Assembly (NCBI GenBank): GCA_016711095.1
Contig: JADJTP010000001.1
Coordinates: forward strand, 496,001-560,000
Reading direction: 5' to 3'
DNA length: 64,000 nt
Origin: Actinomycetales bacterium
Lineage (GTDB): Bacteria; Actinomycetota; Actinomycetes; Actinomycetales; Dermatophilaceae
Shown: piece after piece, positions 8,164 through 16,082 of the stretch
Layout of the letters: every line of letters begins with the position of its first letter
Position numbering within the stretch: position 1 is the first letter of the stretch
The notes under the pieces: model-generated
Database searches by the model: none
The model's input: the letters and a program-made list of their open reading frames with translations, nothing else
Told to the model about the DNA's origin: nothing
Program-made: the position numbers and the translations under genes

Positions 8164-8952
8164 GTGAAACCAATCCTTGTATCGCTTGCCGCCGTCGCGG
8201 CGCTCACGATGACCGGCTGTGGGGGATCTGCGGCGCCGGCGACTACCGCGTCCTCGGGCAGCACCGCCACACCGGCGGCCACCACCTCCGCGACCCAGAC
8301 CACGTCGGCGGCAGCGCCCGCCTCGGCCGCCCCCGCGTCAGCGGCACCCGTCGGCGACCTCGACGGGACCGGCATCGCGAGCGCGATGGTGATGGCATCG
8401 CTCAAGGCGGGCAGCGGCTCGTTCGACATGAAGACCACGTCGACGGCCAACGGCGCCACCGTGACGATGACCGGCACGAGTCAATACGTCGTCGTCAACG
8501 GCGCGATGGACAGCGAAGCGACGATGTCGTTCAACGGAGTCACGATGGACATGATCAATGTCGGTGGGGTGATGTACATCAAGGGCATGTTCACGTCCAA
8601 GGACGGCAAGCCGTGGGTGAAGATCGATCCCGAGGGCACCGACAGCCTGAGCAAGCAGTTGGCACCGACGCTCAAGCAATCCGCCGACCTCCGCACCCAG
8701 GTCGAGATGTACAAAGGCTCGACGGCCACGCTCGTCGACACCGTGAATGGCGTGCGTCATTACCGCCTCGTCGGGGTCGCCGGTGCCCCGACTCAGCCCT
8801 TCGACATCTACCTCGACGACCAGGACCGGCCGGTCAAGGTCACGACCACGTCGGCGAGCATGGACATGACCGTGACGTACAGCGGCTACGGCAAGCCGGT
8901 GACCGTGAAGGCCCCCCCGGCCTCCCTGGTGGGTCCGCCGCCCTCGATGTGA
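8164..8952 (+). CDS. Lipoprotein of the LppX/LprAFG-like type
   Basis: GTG at 8164 after a GGGGGT site gives 262 aa, beginning MKPILVSLAAVAALTMTGC. This is a lipoprotein signal with the acylated cysteine at residue 19. An Ala/Thr/Ser linker (about 22-65) precedes a domain beginning IASAMVMASLKAGSGSFDM. It has repeated beta-strand segments (MYIKGMFTSKDGKPWVKID, YLDDQDRPVKVT), as in LppX_LprAFG proteins, which bind lipids at the cell surface in mycobacteria. The family call is by pattern and the ligand is unknown. The longer frame from ATG 8134 would add a non-signal leader and is less likely. Confidence 0.75.
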   Translation: MKPILVSLAAVAALTMTGCGGSAAPATTASSGSTATPAATTSATQTTSAAAPASAAPASAAPVGDLDGTGIASAMVMASLKAGSGSFDMKTTSTANGATVTMTGTSQYVVVNGAMDSEATMSFNGVTMDMINVGGVMYIKGMFTSKDGKPWVKIDPEGTDSLSKQLAPTLKQSADLRTQVEMYKGSTATLVDTVNGVRHYRLVGVAGAPTQPFDIYLDDQDRPVKVTTTSASMDMTVTYSGYGKPVTVKAPPASLVGPPPSM

Positions 8953-9103
8953 CGATGCCGGGCGTGACGATGCCGGGCCCGATCTGATCGGATCCGGAGT
9001 GAGTCCGGCCACACCCTCACCATGAGGCCGTCGGCCTGCCGTTCACGCCGCTCTAGGGTTGGAGCGTCAGCCTGCCAGTCTCACGTCACGAGGTGCACCA
9101 CCC

Positions 9104-9667
9104 ATGGCTCTTATCGGGTCCGAGCTCAAGCCCTTCACCGCAACCGCTTTCCGCCGCGGGTCGTTCATCCCGGTGAGCGACGCCGACATCAAGGGCAAGT
9201 GGGCGGTCTTCTTCTTCTACCCGGCCGACTTCACCTTCGTCTGCCCCACCGAGCTCGGTGACATGGCTGACTTCTACCCCCAGCTGCAGCAGATGGGAGT
9301 CGAGGTCTTCTCGGTCTCGACCGATACCCACTTCACCCACAAGGCATGGCACTCCTCGTCGCCCACGATCGGCAAGATCGACTACTTCATGGTCGGCGAC
9401 CCGACCGGCGAGTTGACGACGAACTTCGAGGTCATGCGTGCGGGCCAGGGTCTGGCGGACCGGGGCACCTTCGTCGTCGACCCGGACGGCGTCATCCAGA
9501 TCATGGAGGTGACCTGCGAGGGCGTCGGCCGTAACGCGTCCGAGCTGGTTCGTAAGATCAAGGCGGCCCAGTATGTCCGCAACCACCCGGGCGAGGTCTG
9601 CCCCGCGAGCTGGGAAGAGGGCGAGGACACGCTCGCTCCGTCGCTGGACCTGGTCGGCAAGATCTGA
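9104..9667 (+). CDS. ahpC: Alkyl hydroperoxide reductase subunit C (2-Cys peroxiredoxin)
   Basis: Reduces hydrogen peroxide and organic peroxides. 187 aa, the length of enterobacterial AhpC. The peroxidatic Cys47 lies in FVCPTE, and the resolving Cys166 in GEVCPASW. The ATG giving MALIGSELKP is chosen because it starts the conserved domain; the open frame extends 45 bp further without conservation. Its electron donor ahpF follows 18 bp downstream, so the pair should be one operon. This is the AhpF-dependent system, not the AhpC/AhpD pair of mycobacteria. Confidence 0.97.
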   Translation: MALIGSELKPFTATAFRRGSFIPVSDADIKGKWAVFFFYPADFTFVCPTELGDMADFYPQLQQMGVEVFSVSTDTHFTHKAWHSSSPTIGKIDYFMVGDPTGELTTNFEVMRAGQGLADRGTFVVDPDGVIQIMEVTCEGVGRNASELVRKIKAAQYVRNHPGEVCPASWEEGEDTLAPSLDLVGKI

Positions 9668-9685
9668 CCTCGCTCAGGATTCCCT

Positions 9686-11281
9686 GTGCTCGACACGAAT
9701 CTCACCACCGCGCTGGCGGCATACCTTGAACGTCTGACCGAGCCGGTCGAGCTGGTCGCCAGCCTTGACGACTCCCGGGCCTCGGGCCAGACACGCGAGT
9801 TGCTCGCCGAGATCGCCGCGCTCTCCGACCGGGTGACAACGCGGGAGGTGACCGGCCAGGACGCGGACTCCCGACGGCCTTCGTTCGCGATCGTGCGACC
9901 CGGCTCGGACATCTCGGTGCGCTTCGCCGGTCTGCCCCTCGGGCATGAATTCACCTCGCTCGTGCTCGCGTTGCTGCAGGTCGGCGGCGTCGCGCCGAAG
10001 GTGTCCGACGAGATGGTCACTGCGGTGCGCGCCATCGACGGTAAGCATCATTTCGAGACCTATATGTCGCTCACCTGCCAGAACTGCCCCGATGTCGTCC
10101 AGGCCCTCAACGCGATGAGCGTGCTCAACCCGAGGATCAGCCACGTGACGATCGAAGGCGGCACCTTTCAGGACGAGATCGAGCAGCGCAACGTGCTCGC
10201 CGTGCCCACCGTCTACCGCAACGGCGAGCTGTTCGGGCAGGGCCGGATGACCCTCGATGAGATCGTCCGCATGCTCGACTCCTCGGCGTCCACTCGGCAG
10301 GCCGAGCGCCTGGACGCCATGGAGCCCTTCGACGTCTTGGTCGTCGGCGGTGGTCCGGCTGGCGCGGCCGCAGCGATCTATGCCGCACGTAAGGGCATTC
10401 GCACCGGACTGGTCGCGGAGCGCTTCGGCGGTCAGGTCCTGGAGACGATGTCCATCGAGAACTTCATCTCGGTTCCCCACACCGAGGGCCCCAAACTCGT
10501 CGCCGCGCTCGAGGAGCATGTGCGCAGCTACGACGTCGAGATCATGCAGTCCCAGCGCGCCACGGCGCTCACGCCGGCCCTTCAGTCGGGGGGAGTCGCG
10601 CAGGTCAGCCTCGACACCGGCGCTGTGCTGCGTGCCCGAACCGTCATCGTGGCGACCGGCGCGCGGTGGCGGCACATGGGCATTCCCGGCGAGCAGACGT
10701 ATCTCAACAAGGGCGTCACCTTCTGCCCGCACTGCGACGGGCCGCTGTTCAAGGGCAAGCGGGTCGCCGTGGTCGGCGGCGGCAACTCGGGGATCGAGGC
10801 CGCGATCGACCTCGCCGGCGTCGTGGCCCACGTGACCGTCGTGGAGTTGCTCGACGAGCTGCGGGCCGACGAGGTGCTCCAGCGCAAACTGCGCAGCTTG
10901 CCGAACGTCGACATCGTCCTCAACGCACGCACCACCGAAGTGCTCGGCGACGGTGCGCGGGTGACGGGCCTGGACTACCTCGACCGCACGACGGGACTGG
11001 ACAGGCACTTGGGCCTGGACGGCGTTTTCGTCCAGATCGGGTTGCTGCCCAACACCGACTGGCTGGCTGACGTGATCGCCCTCTCCGCACGCAAGGAGGT
11101 GCTGATCGACGATCGGGGGCGGACCTCCGCGGCCGGGATATTCGCGGCTGGGGACTGCACGACCGTGCCCTACAAACAGATCGTCATCAGCGTCGGCCAC
11201 GGCGCGACCGCCGCGCTGGGCGCCTTCGATCACCTCATTCGAAGCTCAGCCCCGGCGAGCGACGACCTCGTCACCGTCTAG
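9686..11281 (+). CDS. ahpF: Alkyl hydroperoxide reductase subunit F
   Basis: NAD(P)H-dependent FAD disulfide reductase that re-reduces AhpC. 531 aa, full length, GTG start. The N-terminal thioredoxin-like region has the CQNC disulfide (residues 131/134). The FAD fold begins GGGPAG (221-226), the thioredoxin-reductase-like redox pair is CPHC (347/350), the NAD(P)H site is GGGNSG (364-369), and the second FAD motif is AAGDCTTVPYKQ. All electron-relay cysteines are present, so it should be functional. Confidence 0.97.
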   Translation: MLDTNLTTALAAYLERLTEPVELVASLDDSRASGQTRELLAEIAALSDRVTTREVTGQDADSRRPSFAIVRPGSDISVRFAGLPLGHEFTSLVLALLQVGGVAPKVSDEMVTAVRAIDGKHHFETYMSLTCQNCPDVVQALNAMSVLNPRISHVTIEGGTFQDEIEQRNVLAVPTVYRNGELFGQGRMTLDEIVRMLDSSASTRQAERLDAMEPFDVLVVGGGPAGAAAAIYAARKGIRTGLVAERFGGQVLETMSIENFISVPHTEGPKLVAALEEHVRSYDVEIMQSQRATALTPALQSGGVAQVSLDTGAVLRARTVIVATGARWRHMGIPGEQTYLNKGVTFCPHCDGPLFKGKRVAVVGGGNSGIEAAIDLAGVVAHVTVVELLDELRADEVLQRKLRSLPNVDIVLNARTTEVLGDGARVTGLDYLDRTTGLDRHLGLDGVFVQIGLLPNTDWLADVIALSARKEVLIDDRGRTSAAGIFAAGDCTTVPYKQIVISVGHGATAALGAFDHLIRSSAPASDDLVTV

Positions 11282-11664
11282 GACCGACACCTAGGCACCG
11301 TCGGCGCGACCGCCCGGCGGCGCCGCCGCGGTCAGCCAATCCCACCCATGGCTGGACGGTTCCCACCCAAGGACATCACTGTTCGGAGGTTGTCGGCCTA
11401 TTCGGAGGCCCGGGGCCTCCGAATGGGCACGCAACCTCCGAACAGGGGAAGGGGGCGGGGCGGTCCGGCAGGACCGGTCGCGGGGCTGGCCGCCGCAGCG
11501 CTGATCACGGGTGCACCCAGGGCATCCGGGAATCAGTCGCCAACATGACCGTTGGCCCAGGGACTCCATCGACAGCCACACCGTCTGCGACGACACCGGC
11601 GATACCGACCGCCGCGGTAGCCAGCCGGCGCCAACGGCACACGGGTGTGCCGGTAGGTCTCTAG
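11282..11664. other. ahpF-fur intergenic region
   Basis: No convincing gene. It holds a short GC-rich inverted repeat just after ahpF (GGCGC...GCGCC near 11301-11325) that may terminate the ahp operon, and one copy of the 63-bp TTCGGAGGTT element (11381-11443). Short frames here lack coding character. Confidence 0.6.
11381..11443. repeat. 63-bp nested palindromic element, copy A
   Basis: The outer arms GTTCGGAGGTTG (11381-11392) and CAACCTCCGAAC (11432-11443) are perfectly complementary. An inner palindrome, ATTCGGAGGCCC (11400-11411) and GGGCCTCCGAAT (11413-11424), uses the same TTCGGAGG word. Copies B (27838-27900) and C (35772-35834) have the same length and end sequences, which marks this as a dispersed intergenic element of MITE or REP type. 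Confidence 0.7.
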
Positions 11665-11681
11665 TCTTGACTCATTCAAGA
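11665..11681. promoter_or_regulatory. Candidate Fur-family operator and promoter of the fur-katG pair
   Basis: TCTTGA (11665-11670) and TCAAGA (11676-11681) form a perfect inverted repeat with a 5-nt centre, in an AT-rich patch unlike its GC-rich surroundings. GATAACCT follows and could be a -10 element, which would place the transcript start very near the GTG at 11702 (leaderless or nearly so). Fur-type regulators linked to katG in Actinobacteria commonly bind AT-rich sites at their own promoter, so self-repression relieved by peroxide is the likely scheme (inferred). Confidence 0.6.
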
Positions 11682-11701
11682 TAACCTGTCACTCTGGCCA
11701 G

Positions 11702-12178
11702 GTGTCAACGCAGGCCGATCCCGCGCACCTACTGCGCCAAGCCGGCCTGCGGGTGACTCGCCCGAGGCTCGAGGTCCTGGCAGCAGTGCACCGCCACCCG
11801 CACGCCGTGACCGACGAGATCTGCGCCGCCGCCCGGGAACGCCTGGGCACCCTGTCCCACCAGGCCGTCTACGACGTCCTGCGGGCTCTAGCCGACGCAA
11901 AACTCGTGCGCCGCATCCAACCATCCGGGTCGGTCGCGCGCTATGAGGCGCGTGTCGGCGATAACCACCACCACCTCGTATGCCGCGTGTGCGGCGGCAT
12001 CGAGGACGTCGACTGCGCGGTCGGCGAGCGTCCGTGTCTCACCGCATCCGAGGACCACGGCTATCTCATCGACGAGGCCGAGGTCGTCTTCTGGGGGGTG
12101 TGTCCGGGGTGTCTGGCCCTGGACTCGGCCTCCGCTGTTCCATGGGCACCACCAGCGACCACCCACCCGTCACCCTGA
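11702..12178 (+). CDS. furA: Fur-family peroxide/metal-responsive repressor next to katG (FurA/CatR type)
   Basis: 158 aa, GTG start. The winged-helix part contains GLRVTRPRLEVLAAV and the recognition-helix region LSHQAVYDVLRALADAKLV. The metal-binding half has DNHHHLVC (regulatory His cluster) and the structural zinc pairs CRVC (about 94/97) and CPGC (about 134/137). Proteins of this type next to katG repress the katG operon and respond to peroxide or iron. katG starts 10 bp after the stop, so the two should be co-transcribed. Confidence 0.93.
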   Translation: MSTQADPAHLLRQAGLRVTRPRLEVLAAVHRHPHAVTDEICAAARERLGTLSHQAVYDVLRALADAKLVRRIQPSGSVARYEARVGDNHHHLVCRVCGGIEDVDCAVGERPCLTASEDHGYLIDEAEVVFWGVCPGCLALDSASAVPWAPPATTHPSP

Positions 12179-12188
12179 AGGAATGGCC

Positions 12189-14423
12189 ATGACCGAGCAC
12201 CACGATGCCGTCGTCGGCGACATGAACGAAGAAGAGTCGGGCGCCTGTCCCGTCGCGCACCAGCGACCCCACCACCCCACTGAGGGGGCGGGCAACCGTA
12301 CCTGGTGGCCCAACCAGCTCAACCTCAAGATCCTCGCGACGAATCCGCCGGCCGCCGACCCGATGGGGGAGGACTTCAACTACCCGGCCGAGTTCGCCCG
12401 GCTCGACCTGCCCGCGGTCAAACGTGACATCGAGTCCGTGCTCACGACGTCGCAGGACTGGTGGCCGGCCGACTACGGGCACTACGGCCCGCTGATGATC
12501 CGGATGGCCTGGCACAGCGCCGGCACCTATCGCATCAGCGACGGGCGCGGCGGCGCCGGCGCCGGACAGCAGCGGTTCGCGCCTCTGAACAGCTGGCCGG
12601 ACAACGCCAACCTCGACAAGGCCCGTCGGCTGCTGTGGCCCGTCAAGAAGAAGTACGGCCGCGCGCTGTCCTGGGCCGACCTGATGGTCCTCACCGGCAA
12701 CGTAGCCCTGGAGTCGATGGGCTTTCGGACCTTCGGCTTCGGCGGTGGCCGACCGGACGTCTGGCAGGCCGACGAGGAGGTCTACTGGGGCCCGGAGGAC
12801 TCGTGGCTGGGCGACGAGCGCTACACGGGCGACCGCGACTTGGAAAGCCCGCTGGCAGCCGTGCAGATGGGGCTCATCTACGTCAACCCCGAAGGCCCCA
12901 ATGGCACGGCCGACCCGCTTGGCTCGGCCCGCGACATCCGCGAGACCTTCACACGGATGGCGATGAACGACGAGGAGACCGTCGCGCTCACCGCCGGCGG
13001 CCACACCTTCGGCAAGGCCCACGGCGCCGACGACCCCAACCGATATGTGGGCCCCGAGCCCGAGGGCGCCCCGCTGGCAGGGCAGGGGCTGGGCTGGCAC
13101 AACAGCAAGAACGCCGGCCATGGCCTCGACACGATCACCAGCGGCATCGAGGGTGCCTGGACGCCCACACCGATCACCTGGGACAACAGCTACTTCGAGA
13201 CGCTGTTCAAATATGAGTGGGAGCTGACCACGAGCCCTGCCGGTGCTCAGCAGTGGCGGCCCAAGGACGGAGCCGGTGCCGACGACGTGCCCGACGCTCA
13301 CGACCCCATCGCGCGGCACGCCCCGATGATGACGACGGCCGACATGGCGATGCGCGTCGACCCGATCTATGAGCAGATCTCGCGGCGCTTCCTCGCCCAC
13401 CCCGACCAGCTCGCCGACGCGTTCGCGCGCGCGTGGTTCAAGCTGACCCACCGCGATATGGGTCCGATCGAGCGGTACGTCGGTGCCGAGGTGCCCAGCG
13501 AGGAACTCATCTGGCAGGACCCCGTCCCGGCCGTCACGCACCCGTTGGTCGACGACGCGCAGATCGCTGAGCTCAAGAAGGCCATCCTCGACTCGGGGTT
13601 GTCAACGTCGGCCCTCGTGTCGGCGGCCTGGGCCTCGGCGTCGACCTTCCGTGGCAGCGACAAACGAGGCGGCACCAACGGCGGACGAGTCCGCCTGGCC
13701 CCGCAGAACGGCTGGGACGTCAATGACCCTGCTCAACTGGGGGCGGTCCTGACCACGCTCGGCGCCATCCAGGAATCCTTCAACGCCGCCCACCTCGGCG
13801 GCGCCCAGGTATCGATGGCCGACCTCATCGTCCTCGGCGGGTGCGCGGCGGTCGAGTCGGCGGCGCGCTCCGGCGGCGTCGACATCGTGGTCCCGTTCCG
13901 GCCGGGACGCGGCGACGCGACCCAGGAGCAGACCGATGTCGAGTCGTTCGAGATGCTCAAGCCGGTCTCCGACGGCTTCCGCAACTCGCACGGCAAGGGC
14001 CTGCGCCTGTCGGCTGAGTATCACCTCGTCGACCGGGCCAACCTGCTCACTCTCAGTGCCCCCCAGATGACCGTCCTGATCGGTGGCTTGCGGGTGCTTG
14101 GGGCCAACAGCCACGACTCGACTCTGGGCGTGTTCACCTCGCGGCCCGGGACGCTGTCGAACGACTTCTTCACCTCCCTGCTGGACCTCGGAGTGTCCTG
14201 GAAACCCACCTCGGAGGCCGAGGACACCTTCGAGGGCCGCGACCGAGTCACCGGCGAGCTGAGGTGGTCCGGTAGCCGGGTCGACCTGGTTTTCGGGTCC
14301 AACTCCGAACTGCGCGCCCTCGCCGAGGTCTACGCCAGCGACGACGCGCAGGAGAAGTTCGTCCGTGACTTCGTCGCCGCCTGGGACAAGGTGATGAACC
14401 TCGGTCGCTACGAGCCAGTCTGA
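12189..14423 (+). CDS. katG: Catalase-peroxidase
   Basis: Bifunctional haem enzyme that removes hydrogen peroxide; its mycobacterial homologue activates isoniazid. 744 aa from ATG 12189, with GAAGGA six bases upstream; a second ATG at 12183 is possible. The distal haem pocket is RMAWHSAGTYR (Trp/His at about 108/109), and the proximal region includes LTAGGHTFGKAHG. The duplicated C-terminal half includes SAAWASASTFRGSDKRGG and ends NLGRYEPV. Length and motifs are those of an intact enzyme. Together with ahpCF upstream it gives a two-tier peroxide defence. Confidence 0.97.
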   Translation: MTEHHDAVVGDMNEEESGACPVAHQRPHHPTEGAGNRTWWPNQLNLKILATNPPAADPMGEDFNYPAEFARLDLPAVKRDIESVLTTSQDWWPADYGHYGPLMIRMAWHSAGTYRISDGRGGAGAGQQRFAPLNSWPDNANLDKARRLLWPVKKKYGRALSWADLMVLTGNVALESMGFRTFGFGGGRPDVWQADEEVYWGPEDSWLGDERYTGDRDLESPLAAVQMGLIYVNPEGPNGTADPLGSARDIRETFTRMAMNDEETVALTAGGHTFGKAHGADDPNRYVGPEPEGAPLAGQGLGWHNSKNAGHGLDTITSGIEGAWTPTPITWDNSYFETLFKYEWELTTSPAGAQQWRPKDGAGADDVPDAHDPIARHAPMMTTADMAMRVDPIYEQISRRFLAHPDQLADAFARAWFKLTHRDMGPIERYVGAEVPSEELIWQDPVPAVTHPLVDDAQIAELKKAILDSGLSTSALVSAAWASASTFRGSDKRGGTNGGRVRLAPQNGWDVNDPAQLGAVLTTLGAIQESFNAAHLGGAQVSMADLIVLGGCAAVESAARSGGVDIVVPFRPGRGDATQEQTDVESFEMLKPVSDGFRNSHGKGLRLSAEYHLVDRANLLTLSAPQMTVLIGGLRVLGANSHDSTLGVFTSRPGTLSNDFFTSLLDLGVSWKPTSEAEDTFEGRDRVTGELRWSGSRVDLVFGSNSELRALAEVYASDDAQEKFVRDFVAAWDKVMNLGRYEPV

Positions 14424-14447
14424 TCCGCACCGCTGGTTTCACTCCAC

Positions 14448-14481
14448 GCGCCCGTATGCCGCGCCCCCGGCATACGGGCGC
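14448..14481 (+). terminator. GTATGCCG hairpin after katG
   Basis: GCGCCCGTATGCCG (14448-14461) pairs perfectly with CGGCATACGGGCGC (14468-14481), giving 14-bp arms and a 6-nt loop, 25 bp after the katG stop. It is a plausible terminator separating katG from the rplJ promoter. The arms again carry the recurrent GTATGCCG word. Confidence 0.7.
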
Positions 14482-14521
14482 CGTGGTGAGTGGGCGCCGT
14501 GTGGATGGGGACTGGCGTGAT

Positions 14522-14550
14522 TTGGGGATCGATGAGCCAGGGCCTACCCT
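14522..14550 (+). promoter_or_regulatory. Candidate promoter of rplJ-rplL
   Basis: TTGGGG (14522-14527) and TACCCT (14545-14550) are separated by 17 bp and resemble -35 and -10 elements. The -10 overlaps the short palindrome CCAGGGCCTACCCTGG. The predicted transcript would begin about 200 nt before rplJ, leaving room for the leader described next. Confidence 0.5.
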
Positions 14551-14584
14551 GGGGTTCTGACCACAGACCGCCGGTTGTCGGTGC

Positions 14585-14715
14585 ATGCCCCTGGGCGTGA
14601 CCCGACCGAAGGTCCGCACGAGCGGGCGACCTGCGCAGGCCACGCAAGCAGGCGGCATCCCCGGGATGCCGCGAAGCCCCGTGCGCCTCGCGCCGGGGCT
14701 CCTTTCATGCGGCCC
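14585..14715 (+). promoter_or_regulatory. rplJ leader RNA (L10 leader-type)
   Basis: Two strong stem-loops lie in the ~200-nt leader. GCGGCATCCC/GGGATGCCGC spans 14652-14672, and AGCCCCG (14675-14681) with CGGGGCT (14694-14700) is followed by CCTTTC, which resembles an attenuator. In many bacteria L10 (with L12) binds the leader of its own mRNA and represses translation. Position and structure fit that scheme, but I could not fold it or match it to a covariance model. Confidence 0.55.
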
Positions 14716-14759
14716 TCGCGTCCGGACCGGCGGAGCAAACGCTAGGAAAAGGAGGCCCG

Positions 14760-15437
14760 ATGGCCACCGCTGCCAAGTCAGCAGCCATCGCCGAGCTGAC
14801 GGAGCGTTTCCGCAGCTCGGGAGCGGCCGTGCTCACCGAGTACCGCGGTCTGACCGTGAAGCAGCTCACCGAGCTGCGCAACTCGATGCGCACGTTCGCC
14901 ACCTACGCCGTGGTGAAGAACACCATCACCGAGATTGCCGCCAAGCAGGCCGGAGTCACGGCCTTCGACGGGCAACTCGCGGGCCCGTCGGCCATTGCCT
15001 TCGTCACCGGTGACCCGGTCGAGGCGGCCAAGACCCTTCGGGATTTCGCCAAGGCACACCCCCTGCTCGTCATCAAGTCCGGCGTGCTCGACGGCAAGCC
15101 GCTGACCGCCGACGAGATCCGCAAGCTCGCCGACCTCGAGTCGCGCGAGGTCCTGCTGGCCAAGCTGGCCGGCGCCCTGCAGGCGTCGCTGTCCAAGGCC
15201 GTCTACCTGTTCGCCGCTCCGCTCTCGCAGGCCGCTCGCACCGTCGACGCCCTGCGCGCGAAGGTCGAGCTGGCCGGTCCGATCGACGCGGCTCCGGCCG
15301 TTTCGGACGGGACCGTTTCGGACGGGACTGTTTCGGACGTGATCGTTGCGGACGAGTCCGGGCCGGACACGGCCCCGCAGGATGGCGCCCCGATGGACGC
15401 CTCGCCCGATGTCGAGACCCCCACCGACGACGCCTGA
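14760..15437 (+). CDS. rplJ: 50S ribosomal protein L10, with long acidic tail
   Basis: Base of the L7/L12 stalk. ATG follows AAAAGGAGG. The normal body (about 175 residues) includes LTEYRGLTVKQLTELR and VIKSGVLDGKPLTADEI, and ends around the helical L12-binding region ALRAKVELAG. About 50 extra residues follow: three near-identical VSDGT-type pentads (VSDGT, VSDGT, VSDVI), then an Asp/Pro/Glu-rich tail ending VETPTDDA. The pentads come from three 15-bp repeats at 15300-15344. The total of 225 aa is long for the family. Confidence 0.96.
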   Translation: MATAAKSAAIAELTERFRSSGAAVLTEYRGLTVKQLTELRNSMRTFATYAVVKNTITEIAAKQAGVTAFDGQLAGPSAIAFVTGDPVEAAKTLRDFAKAHPLLVIKSGVLDGKPLTADEIRKLADLESREVLLAKLAGALQASLSKAVYLFAAPLSQAARTVDALRAKVELAGPIDAAPAVSDGTVSDGTVSDVIVADESGPDTAPQDGAPMDASPDVETPTDDA

Positions 15438-15507
15438 GTGGCGACGTCACCGCATCACCACCACCACGCCGCCACTCACGGCACCCGCACAGAAAGGATC
15501 GCCCATC

Positions 15508-15897
15508 ATGGCGAAGCTCAGCACTGACGAGCTCCTTGAGGCCTTCAAGGAAATGACCCTCATCGAGCTCTCGGAGTTCGTGAAGCAGTTCGAGGAGACC
15601 TTCGGGGTCACCGCCGCAGCTCCGGTTGCCGTCGCGGCCGCCGGCCCGGCTGCCGGCGGTGGCGACGCCGCCGCGGAGGAGGAGAAGGACGAGTTCGACG
15701 TCGTCCTGATCGCCGCGGGCGAGAAGAAGATCCAGGTCATCAAGGAGGTCCGCACGCTGACCTCCCTCGGTCTGAAGGAGGCCAAGGACCTCGTCGACGG
15801 CGCACCCAAGGCCGTCCTGGAGAAGGTCGACAAGGCCGCTGCCGACAAGGCCAAGGAGCTCCTCGAGGGCGCCGGCGCCACCGTCGAGCTCAAGTAG
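15508..15897 (+). CDS. rplL: 50S ribosomal protein L7/L12
   Basis: Multicopy stalk protein that recruits and activates translational GTPases. 129 aa from the ATG after AGAAAGGATC. The N-terminal dimerisation domain starts MAKLSTDELLEAFKEMTLIE, an Ala/Gly/Pro hinge follows (about 40-57), and the C-terminal domain has EKKIQVIKEVRTLTSLGLKE and ends GATVELK. The upstream part of the open frame is spacer and excluded. Confidence 0.98.
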   Translation: MAKLSTDELLEAFKEMTLIELSEFVKQFEETFGVTAAAPVAVAAAGPAAGGGDAAAEEEKDEFDVVLIAAGEKKIQVIKEVRTLTSLGLKEAKDLVDGAPKAVLEKVDKAAADKAKELLEGAGATVELK

Positions 15898-15926
15898 GAC
15901 CGCTGCGCGGGCTTCGGCCCGAACGA

Positions 15927-15967
15927 CCGGCCCCGGTATGCCGCCCAGCGCGGCATACCGGGGCCGG
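15927..15967 (+). terminator. GTATGCCG hairpin after rplL
   Basis: Perfect 18-bp arms (15927-15944 and 15950-15967) with a 5-nt loop; the arms run CCGGCCCCGGTATGCCGC and its complement. It lies 30 bp after rplL and faces the convergent glcF-like gene, so it can serve both strands as a terminator. Confidence 0.75.
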
Positions 15968-15975
15968 CCGCATTT

Positions 15976-16046
15976 CGCGGTGCGGCGCCTCGGTTCGCGG
16001 TGCGGCGCCTCGCGGTGCGGCGCCTCGGTTTCGCGGTGCTGCGCCT
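15976..16046. repeat. Four short GC-rich repeats after rplL
   Basis: CGCGGTGCGGCGCCT occurs at 15976-15990, 15996-16010 and 16011-16025, with a fourth copy (CTGCGCCT ending) at 16032-16046; the spacing is irregular. It looks like a slippage-type tandem array in the convergent rplL/glcF spacer. I see no coding role. Confidence 0.6.
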
Positions 16047-16082
16047 TCCCGCCCCGCCCTTGCGGATGGGCCTGGCGGATGC

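Noticed and set aside
9674..11233. 519-codon open frame on the minus strand
   Set aside because: It is antisense to the intact ahpF gene; its Asp/Arg/Gly/Val-rich composition is the usual mirror of GC-rich coding DNA and shows no domain.
12066..13541. 491-codon open frame on the minus strand
   Set aside because: Antisense to katG and the end of fur; no family features.
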